A stretch of DNA of 64,000 nucleotides. It comes from Cronobacter universalis NCTC 9529 (GTDB lineage Bacteria > Pseudomonadota > Gammaproteobacteria > Enterobacterales > Enterobacteriaceae). The stretch covers positions 62,001-126,000 of the forward strand of contig NZ_CP012258.1 in assembly GCF_001277175.1 (NCBI RefSeq), given 5' to 3'. Positions within the stretch are counted from its first letter, which is position 1; each line of letters begins with the position of its first letter. The position numbers were made by a program, and so were the translations under genes. Below, one piece after another: positions 57,954 through 64,000 of the stretch. Below the pieces are notes generated by a model that was given only the letters and a program-made list of their open reading frames with translations, had not been told where the DNA came from and did not search any database.

Positions 57954-58232
57954 GAAATAACTCCTTTACAGCGCTGTGGGAATACGTAATGGGAATATCA
58001 TGGCCCTAAAAATATTGACGGGTAAACCCTTTTTTTGACTATTTATTTTGGTCAGTTATTCCGCCTTAAAGCCATTACAAAACCGTACCAATTTTGATAA
58101 ATCTGCCATCAAAATCCTTTTACTAAGCAAAGGTGTGAACGGAATCAAATTTTATTGGTTTGTTTTGTCAGAAAGGTTTAATTATCCTTCAGAGGACCAC
58201 TAAAACGACAACAACATACGGCAGGAGTCTTT
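57954..58232. promoter_or_regulatory. Divergent promoter region of the dehydratase and PTS genes
   Basis: AT-rich, 280 bp. The stretch near 58078-58095 (AAAACCGTACCAATTTTG) contains a GTACC core like those bound by GntR/HutC regulators, so it is a candidate operator. No gene. Confidence 0.35.
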
Positions 58233-59609
58233 ATGGGGACGCAAGAAGCCATTAATAATATTATTCGTCTGGTGGGCGGCCAGGGGAATATTAATAAAGT
58301 CTGGCACTGCATGACGCGGCTGCGCTTCGATTTAGTTGATGATGGAAAAGTCGATCAGACGGCGATCCAAAAGCTGCCCGGCGTGCTGGGCGCGCAGCTC
58401 CAGAGCGATCAGTTTCAGGTCATCATTGGGCCGAAAGTGAATAGCTGGTACGAACAGATGCTCACCGCGCTCGGCGATAAACCTGCCGCCGCCACGGCGC
58501 CCGCCAAAGGGCGTAAGGGCCTGATTTCGCTCTTTATGGATACCGTCTCCGGCGTGTTTGGCCCGATTGTGCCGGCCATTGCGGGCGCCGGTATGATCAA
58601 AGGTTTGCTGGCAGGCTTAATCGCGCTGAAAGTCGTGTCCGCGAAAAGCGATACGGTGATGATTATCGATCTGATCGCAAGCGGCGTATTTTACTTCCTG
58701 CCGTTTTTCCTCGCCGTTTCCGCCGCCAAAATCTTTAAGGCCAATGAGTACCTGGCGGCAGCCGTCGCCGCGTGCCTGATGTACCCGTCGCTGATAGATG
58801 CGGCCAAAGCGCTGGCGACGCATCAGGAAGGCGCGGTCAGCGCGCTCTGGCTGCTCAATGCCATTCCGGTGTCGGTGTTTAACTACTCGGCGAGCGTCAT
58901 CCCGGTGATTTTCTCGGTCCTGGCCCTGAGCTATATCCACCGCTGGGTCGACCGCATTATGCCTGACGTGCTGAAAACCGTGTTTACGCCCACGCTGACG
59001 CTGTTTATCGGCGCGCTGGCGGCGCTGGTGGTGATAGGCCCGATAGGGATCTGGTTAGGCAAAGGGCTGGCGCTGTTTATTGAAGGGCTGTTCAGCATCT
59101 CGGCGAGTTTCGCCGGGTTGATTGTCGGCGCCATTCGCCCGGTTGCCGTACTGACCGGTATGCATCACGCCATGACGCCGATCGCGCTGCAAAACTTCAG
59201 CGATCGCGGTTACGACATGCTGATGCCGATGATGTTTATGGCCAACATGGCGATTGCCGGCTCGACGTTTGCCATCTGGCGCCTGAGTAAAGACCGACAG
59301 GAGAAAACCGTCACGCTCTCCGCGGCGATTTCCGCGCTGCTCGGCATTACCGAACCCGCGCTGTTTGGCGTACTTACGCGCTATAAAAAAGCCTTTATCT
59401 CGGCCACGATCGCAAGCTCGCTGGCCTCGGCGTTTATCGCTTTCTTTGGCGTGCGGCTTTACGGGTACATTCTGTCGAGCATTTTCAGTCTGCCCGCCTA
59501 TATCGGCCCCTATTTCATTTTTGCGCTGTCGGGCGTGGTGATGGCGCTGGTGATTTCTTTCGTGCTCACCACTGTGCTGGTGGGTAAGGACGCGACCGGC
59601 CAGGCGTGA
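58233..59609 (+). CDS. PTS transporter EIIBC, glucose/sucrose-beta-glucoside superfamily
   Basis: 458 residues. EIIB comes first with the phosphocysteine at C26 in KVWHCMTRLRFDL, then EIIC with about ten helices ([48 protein letters not shown]). No EIIA domain is fused or adjacent, so it must use EIIA-Glc or another EIIA. The family covers sucrose, trehalose, N-acetylmuramate and beta-glucosides. No phospho-glycosidase is linked; the neighbours are a dehydratase and a GntR regulator, so the substrate is not predictable. Confidence 0.88.
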   Translation: MGTQEAINNIIRLVGGQGNINKVWHCMTRLRFDLVDDGKVDQTAIQKLPGVLGAQLQSDQFQVIIGPKVNSWYEQMLTALGDKPAAATAPAKGRKGLISLFMDTVSGVFGPIVPAIAGAGMIKGLLAGLIALKVVSAKSDTVMIIDLIASGVFYFLPFFLAVSAAKIFKANEYLAAAVAACLMYPSLIDAAKALATHQEGAVSALWLLNAIPVSVFNYSASVIPVIFSVLALSYIHRWVDRIMPDVLKTVFTPTLTLFIGALAALVVIGPIGIWLGKGLALFIEGLFSISASFAGLIVGAIRPVAVLTGMHHAMTPIALQNFSDRGYDMLMPMMFMANMAIAGSTFAIWRLSKDRQEKTVTLSAAISALLGITEPALFGVLTRYKKAFISATIASSLASAFIAFFGVRLYGYILSSIFSLPAYIGPYFIFALSGVVMALVISFVLTTVLVGKDATGQA

Positions 59610-59624
59610 TGCCGGGTTTGATAC

Positions 59625-59647
59625 GCTGGCCGGAAAACCCGGCCAGC
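59625..59647. terminator. Hairpin between convergent PTS and esterase genes
   Basis: GCTGGCCGG pairs with CCGGCCAGC around AAAAC. No T-run, so it may be a weak or Rho-assisted terminator. Confidence 0.55.
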
Positions 59648-59658
59648 TGAGAAAGCGT

Positions 59659-60480
59659 TTAGAGGGATTTCAGGAACGCCAGCAGATCGTCGTTCAGCTG
59701 GTCCTGATGGGTCACGGCAAAGCCGTGCGGGCCGTTGTCGTACACTTTCAGTTCAGCATTCTCGATCATCTCCGCCGCCACTTTACCGGTGGATTCAAAC
59801 GGCACGACCTGGTCGTTGCTGCCGTGGATCACAAGCGTCGGCACATCCACTTTTTGCAGGTCGCCGCGGAAGTCGGTTTCCGAGAAGGCGGTGACGCAGT
59901 CGATAGTCCCTTTCAGCGAGGCCAGCAGCGCGATATTCAGCGTCTGGGTCAGCACGCCTTCCGACACCGTCTGGCCTGCGTTGGTGCCGTAGAACGTCGC
60001 GGCGAAATCGCTGATAAACTGCGCGCGATCTTTACGCAGGCCGTCGCGAATACCGTCAAAGACGGAAAGATCCACGCCCTGGCTGTAATCGCCGATTTTA
60101 CCGAACACCGGCGTCACGGCGCCCAGCAGCACCAGCGCCGCAATGCGCGACGTGCCGTAGTTGCCGATATAGCGCGCCACATCGCCGCCGCCCATGGAGA
60201 AGCCCACCAGCGTGACATCGTGAAGATCCAGCGCCTCAATAAGGTCGTTGATGTCAGACGCAAAAGTGTCATAGTCATAACCGTTCCACGGCTGATCGGA
60301 ACGCCCGAAGCCGCGACGGTCAAACGCAATCACGCGGTAGCCGCGCTCCGCCAGGAAATTCATCTGGCTGTCCCACATGTCCGCATCCAGCGGCCAGCCG
60401 TGGCTGAACAGCACCGGTTTGCCTGCGCCCCAGTCTTTGTAATAGATCTGCGTGCCGTCCTGCGTCTTGATCGTGCTCAT
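59659..60480 (-). CDS. Alpha/beta hydrolase, arylesterase/non-haem haloperoxidase type
   Basis: 273 residues with KDWGAGKPVLFSHGWPLDAD (oxyanion region), nucleophile elbow VGFSMGGGDVARYI and a late GPHGFAVTHQDQLN with the catalytic His. The pattern is that of the cofactor-free chloroperoxidase/arylesterase family, which hydrolyses small esters and shows perhydrolysis. Cytoplasmic, monocistronic, no substrate evident. Confidence 0.88.
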   Translation of the reverse strand: MSTIKTQDGTQIYYKDWGAGKPVLFSHGWPLDADMWDSQMNFLAERGYRVIAFDRRGFGRSDQPWNGYDYDTFASDINDLIEALDLHDVTLVGFSMGGGDVARYIGNYGTSRIAALVLLGAVTPVFGKIGDYSQGVDLSVFDGIRDGLRKDRAQFISDFAATFYGTNAGQTVSEGVLTQTLNIALLASLKGTIDCVTAFSETDFRGDLQKVDVPTLVIHGSNDQVVPFESTGKVAAEMIENAELKVYDNGPHGFAVTHQDQLNDDLLAFLKSL

Positions 60481-60561
60481 CAGTGGTTCCTCATTTAGCG
60501 ATGGTCCAGGGCTGATAAGTATAGTGTTTGCATGACGGGACGATGAATTATCGCACGGTTT

Positions 60562-61287
60562 TCAGACTGTTACCGCGCTCTCTATGGCAAAGATACGACG
60601 CAGCGCGGCGCGCCCGGCGGCGGTAACGGTCACTTCCCGGTAGCCCGGCGTTCTCAGAAGCCAGCCCTCGCGTAAAAACTGCGTCAGCAAGGCCGCGCCG
60701 GCATCGCCGCCCAGGTGATAACGCCGCTCGCTCCAGTCGAGGCACGGACAGCAGGCTTTGCGCCGGGGTTTTGGATTAAGCGGCACGCCAAGCGCCGCAA
60801 AGCGCTCGCGCCCGAACGGCGTGAGCGCGTCGCCATCCGGCGTCAGCCATTTTTCCTCCAGCATAAACGCATAGAGCTGCACGGCGAGTTCGCCCGCCAG
60901 ATGGTCATAGCAGGTGCGCGCGTGCCGCAAATGCCCCGGCGTACTGATCGCAGGCTGGCGGCGTGGGCTCATGGAAACGCCCATCAGCGTCTCGAGCAGC
61001 CCGGCGATGTCGTGGCCCGCCAGCCGGTAGTAGCGGTGGCGCCCCTGAGAGAGGCAGACCACCAGCCCGTGATCAAGCAACCGGGCGAGATGCGCGCTCG
61101 CGGTGGACGGCGCGATATCCGCCACCGCGCTGAGCTCCGTCGCGGTCCACGCCCTGCCGTCCATCAGCGCGCAGAGCATCATGACGCGCGACGGATCGGC
61201 CATCGCCGTCGCGACGCCCGACATCGCCTGCTCAAGCCCTGGCGCCGGGTCGGCGTCTGTCAGGGGGTGTCGTCCGGGATTGCCCAT
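60562..61287 (-). CDS. ArsR-type winged-helix regulator with Cys-rich C-terminal domain
   Basis: 241 residues. The N-terminal wHTH is ArsR-like ([39 protein letters not shown]). The C-terminal half contains [20 protein letters not shown], a Cys3 cluster (CCPC) that could bind metal or sense thiol state, followed by a second winged-helix-like region. Its start lies inside the ACT gene end (28-bp overlap), so it is the last gene of a three-gene operon. Confidence 0.8.
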   Translation of the reverse strand: MGNPGRHPLTDADPAPGLEQAMSGVATAMADPSRVMMLCALMDGRAWTATELSAVADIAPSTASAHLARLLDHGLVVCLSQGRHRYYRLAGHDIAGLLETLMGVSMSPRRQPAISTPGHLRHARTCYDHLAGELAVQLYAFMLEEKWLTPDGDALTPFGRERFAALGVPLNPKPRRKACCPCLDWSERRYHLGGDAGAALLTQFLREGWLLRTPGYREVTVTAAGRAALRRIFAIESAVTV

Positions 61288-61658
61288 GGTCTGGTTACCT
61301 TTTCCGCCTGTTCGTGGTTATCGGTCAGAAGAATCAACCGGTTGGCGTGATCGCTGTACTGCACAAGAATATTCACGCCGCCGTCGGCGAGCGCGCGGGC
61401 TATCTCGCCAAGCTCGCCCGGACGCGCCTGCGGCAGCTTGCGGATAAGCGGACGGGCGACGCTGCGTACCGTAAACCCGGCATCCAGCAACACCCGTTGC
61501 GCCGTTTCGCCGTCTTCCACCAGAAAATGCGCGTGGCTCTCTTGCGCAAATGAAAAGACGCCGCCGCCTTCAAGACCGACGCCGCTGTTGCCGAGCAGCG
61601 TACCCAGCGCGGCCAGCGCGCCTGGCGTGTTGCGGAGGATCACATGGATATCATACAT
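61260..61658 (-). CDS. ACT-domain protein
   Basis: 132 residues from ATG 61658 ([19 protein letters not shown]). Two tandem ACT-like halves are visible, the second containing [23 protein letters not shown] domains bind amino acids and regulate enzymes. The partner here is unknown; tight overlap with the ArsR-type regulator (28 bp) and with the upstream monooxygenase gene (8 bp) implies a joint function. Confidence 0.75.
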   Translation of the reverse strand: MYDIHVILRNTPGALAALGTLLGNSGVGLEGGGVFSFAQESHAHFLVEDGETAQRVLLDAGFTVRSVARPLIRKLPQARPGELGEIARALADGGVNILVQYSDHANRLILLTDNHEQAEKVTRPWAIPDDTP

Positions 61659-61974
61659 GTGCGTTATCCTTTTCTTCAGATGAATAATCGCGGAGCACCT
61701 GCGCCACGCGGATCCGGTAATGCGCGAAAATCTTCTCACGCCCTTCCTGCTGCGCGGCCTGATGCATCAGATTGCCTTTCCACTGACGCACCGCCTCTTC
61801 GCTTTCCCACCAGGAGAGCGACAGGATCTTGTCGGGCGCGGTGAGGCTCTGAAACCGCTCAAGATCAATAAACCCTGGCGCATCCGCCAGCAGCGGCTTC
61901 AGGGCCGCGGCGAGCTCAAAATAACGTTGTTGCGCCTCTGGCAGCGCCTGCGCTTCAAATAAAACGGCTATCAT
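61651..61974 (-). CDS. Antibiotic biosynthesis monooxygenase (ABM) domain protein
   Basis: 107 residues with the ABM ferredoxin-like fold: [20 protein letters not shown], then [20 protein letters not shown] and [20 protein letters not shown]. Members are cofactor-free monooxygenases or haem-degrading-like enzymes. First gene of an overlapping operon with the ACT and ArsR-type genes. Confidence 0.85.
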   Translation of the reverse strand: MIAVLFEAQALPEAQQRYFELAAALKPLLADAPGFIDLERFQSLTAPDKILSLSWWESEEAVRQWKGNLMHQAAQQEGREKIFAHYRIRVAQVLRDYSSEEKDNAHV

Positions 61975-62074
61975 GGGCTTTCTCCATCACTCAATGTCGT
62001 TGCAGTGTAAAGTGATGAAAAAACGATGCTTCGCCCGCGAGCGAAATATGGATACGGTATAACAGGGAGCCACA

Positions 62075-62635
62075 ATGACATTTCGCATCAGAAAGACCGC
62101 AATCAACGATATCGCAAGCCTGGCAGCCATCGAGCGCTCGGCGGACAGCGCCTTTGAGACCATACCGACGCTCGCCTGGGTGGCGACCGATGGCGTTCAG
62201 CCTGAGGATTTACATCGCCGGCTTTGTGAGCAGGGTTATTCGGCGGTGGTGGTCAACAGCCATGACAGTCCCGTCGGATTTATTAACGGCGAATATAGTG
62301 ACGGCGCGCTCCATATTCTCGGCGTGGCGGTAATGCGCGACTGTCAGGGAATGGGGCTTGGAAAGATGCTGATGGCAGACGCCATTCGCCACGCACGGGA
62401 AAAACAGCTCACGGAACTGACGCTGACGACTTTCCGAAACGTACCGTGGAATCAGCCCTTTTATGCGCGACTGGGTTTTCAGGTGATTTCAGACGCCGAG
62501 ATGCCGGATCGTCTGGCCCGCCTCCTTGATGAAGAAGCCGCGCACGGCTTTGCGCGTGACAGCCGCTGCGCCATGAGGTTAGCGCTCTGGCGTCTCAGCG
62601 GCGCCGTGCCAGGCGCCGCGATAAATCGTTATTGA
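62075..62635 (+). CDS. GNAT-family N-acetyltransferase
   Basis: 186 residues. The acetyl-CoA-binding motif A is ILGVAVMRDCQGMGLGKMLM, and motif B is FYARLGFQVI. N-terminal RIRKTAINDIASLAAIERSA fits RimI-like enzymes. Substrate unknown. An AGGGAG site precedes the ATG. Its end overlaps the convergent thiol-protein gene by 7 bp. Confidence 0.85.
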   Translation: MTFRIRKTAINDIASLAAIERSADSAFETIPTLAWVATDGVQPEDLHRRLCEQGYSAVVVNSHDSPVGFINGEYSDGALHILGVAVMRDCQGMGLGKMLMADAIRHAREKQLTELTLTTFRNVPWNQPFYARLGFQVISDAEMPDRLARLLDEEAAHGFARDSRCAMRLALWRLSGAVPGAAINRY

Positions 62636-63189
62636 TGCGGCGTCGCCGGGAGTCGGGCAAGAATAGCGTCAGCCGTCAGGGAGCCTAAAAATACCTGCGG
62701 CGGGTTATCCAGCACGACCATCGTTGGCGTCACTTCAACGCCATTTTTAATCGCAAAAGCGGATTGCGCGTTAATCAGCTTTTCACATTCCGCCGTGGCG
62801 TCATTATCCGGCAGAAATCCCACCATCGCATTCTTCAGGCTTTTCTGTTTATCGGGGGAACACCATACTCTGGCCATATCCGCAATAACGGAATCATGGA
62901 TAGAATCAGGCGCAATAGTTAAAAAAGACATCGTCAGGCCCGCATCGGTGTACTTAGTTACGTTTTTAACCACGTTGGTGCAATACACACACTGGTTATC
63001 GATAAATACCAGCACCTGATGCGTTTCGTGCGCCGATTTAAAAGTGATAGGCTGAAGCGCAGGTAAGGCTTTTATGGTTTCCTGATAGCTCTCATCCGGC
63101 GTCTGCTTCGCTGACACGGGTGTCGCCGATAATGCACTGCCGCTGTGTACACAAAACATGGCGAGCGCCAGTAACGCGGTATATTTCAT
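62629..63189 (-). CDS. DsbC-like periplasmic thiol:disulfide protein
   Basis: 186 residues from ATG 63189, preceded by GGGGGG. A signal peptide (MKYTALLALAMFCVHSGSALSA) is followed by a thioredoxin-fold domain with active site CVYC in VFIDNQCVYCTNVVKNVTKY and a cis-Pro loop GVEVTPTMVVLDNP. The layout is that of the DsbC/DsbG catalytic domain without the N-terminal dimerisation domain. An isolated isomerase/reductase-like protein; partner unknown. Confidence 0.8.
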   Translation of the reverse strand: MKYTALLALAMFCVHSGSALSATPVSAKQTPDESYQETIKALPALQPITFKSAHETHQVLVFIDNQCVYCTNVVKNVTKYTDAGLTMSFLTIAPDSIHDSVIADMARVWCSPDKQKSLKNAMVGFLPDNDATAECEKLINAQSAFAIKNGVEVTPTMVVLDNPPQVFLGSLTADAILARLPATPHQ

Positions 63190-63344
63190 TTTACCCCCCT
63201 GTATTCCCTTACCGACCGGGATTAATTTATTGTTATTGCGCGTAAAAAAGCGCAGAAGCAGTGTAGCCTTCCGCGCCCCGCAGAGCATGATCTTTATCAG
63301 GATTTACTTATTCTGGTAGGTCGGTCAGAACGCAGGACTACGCA

Positions 63345-63731
63345 TTACCACGCCTGATTTTGCACCACCACCCGGTAACCATCATGGTCCATCCAGGTTT
63401 GCCCATTGATATCCCAGTAAGGGTTAAAAGACGGCGTGCGGATAAACCCAACCTCTTCAAGCGAGCGGCATACGCGCTGCCATTCGGCGTTATCAGGGTA
63501 ATAGAGGACCAGCAGATCTTCATGGCCGGGCGACGGCGTAACAGGGTGCGCGAGACAGACCGTAAATTCGAGATGCCAGGGCACATCCCTGCGCCCCAGC
63601 ATAATGCCGCTGAAGCCCGCGTGATCGGTAAAATCCGCAAGACGCGTCAGGCCCAGCCCTTGCGACCAGAGCCGGAAAGAGGTATCCAGATCGGTGACGG
63701 GCCTTGCGATGCGCATATGGGTAAAAGACAT
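63345..63731 (-). CDS. VOC-family (glyoxalase/bleomycin-resistance fold) protein
   Basis: 128 residues from ATG 63731 (MSFTHMRIARPVTDLDTSFR), with GAGGTGGA just ahead. The paired beta-alpha-beta-beta-beta modules end with WDINGQTWMDHDGYRVVVQN, and metal-site positions His5 and Glu in WHLEFTV are present. It could be a dioxygenase, lyase or binding protein; substrate unknown. The frame upstream to 63833 lacks a ribosome site. Confidence 0.82.
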   Translation of the reverse strand: MSFTHMRIARPVTDLDTSFRLWSQGLGLTRLADFTDHAGFSGIMLGRRDVPWHLEFTVCLAHPVTPSPGHEDLLVLYYPDNAEWQRVCRSLEEVGFIRTPSFNPYWDINGQTWMDHDGYRVVVQNQAW

Positions 63732-64000
63732 TTCCACCTCGTTGTCGTGATAAATAAACGTCCCGTCAGTGTATCCGTCAGGTTTAGCGCCACTTGTCAG
63801 CAAAAGCTTTTTTAAACACAACGCGCTGCGCATGAATTAGCCTGCTAATAAAAAATGCGTTCCTTTATATTCTGAGCAGGCTTATGGTTTTTACGCAAAG
63901 TATCATAAGGTTAACCGCTCGGCTTTTTTAATTGTTAAGCGGCTCACAGTTATTAAACCCTAAAAATAGCCAACCGCCTGATTGTAAAGATATATAAAAA
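63732..64000. other. Right-edge region, no gene seen
   Basis: About 270 bp upstream of the VOC gene, AT-rich toward the edge. It probably holds that gene's promoter; nothing else is supported. Confidence 0.4.

Overview
The window reads as a chromosomal segment of a GC-rich member of the Enterobacteriaceae. The best fit is Cronobacter or a close relative, judged from the close match of RoxA, MgtB, DsbG, YmjA, AriR-type and Bgl proteins to enterobacterial families and from a treXY pair. The genus is an inference from protein resemblance; no search was run. No rRNA, tRNA or CRISPR array was seen.

Region by region. 1-2.3 kb: end of treY and a GlgX/TreX debranching enzyme (trehalose from glycogen). 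2.4-5.3 kb: a large Ig-repeat autotransporter. 5.4-11.6 kb: a small unknown protein, roxA (ribosomal oxygenase), mgtB with a long leader that encodes a proline-rich peptide, and an amino-acid permease. 12.2-19.8 kb: an orphan AAA+ protein, two chemoreceptors each behind a FliA-like promoter, two lipoproteins, an inverted-repeat element and a metallo-beta-lactamase-fold protein. 19.9-22.9 kb: an AriR/YmgB-type biofilm protein, a YceI protein, and an ECF sigma/anti-sigma pair next to cytochrome b561; the sigma gene seems to start at ATC. 23-26.2 kb: small enzymes and a lone tyrosine recombinase. 26.6-31 kb: a bglG-bglF-bglA-type aryl-beta-glucoside operon with two antitermination sites. 31-35.4 kb: an MFS exporter and a Fur-box-preceded iron/siderophore ABC importer. 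35.4-37.4 kb: ymjA, two immunity-like orphans and a small membrane protein. 37.5-39.5 kb: an scs/dsb cluster in which ScsB has lost its membrane domain and is coupled to DsbG. 39.6-42.8 kb: MocR regulator, EamA transporter and DapA-family enzyme. 42.8-45.0 kb: arsRBC.

45.0-48.0 kb is visibly AT-rich and looks acquired: an Ail/Lom porin-like protein, a LuxR-type regulator coupled to a 51-residue membrane peptide, and an IprA-like regulator broken by an 11-bp tandem duplication. 47.9-50.8 kb: a hydrolase/azoreductase/YciI operon divergent from an AraC-type regulator. 51.2-54.0 kb: an orphan hcp gene followed by an unrecognised glycine-zipper protein (candidate type VI secretion cargo), and a divergent unrecognised protein. 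54.1-64 kb: a diguanylate cyclase, a GntR/RspA-like dehydratase/PTS locus, an esterase, an overlapping monooxygenase-ACT-ArsR operon, an acetyltransferase, a DsbC-like thiol protein and a VOC protein.

Most of the window is ordinary backbone metabolism. The points most worth testing are the hcp-linked protein, the frame-switching duplication in the IprA-like gene, the membrane-less ScsB, and the ATC-started sigma factor.
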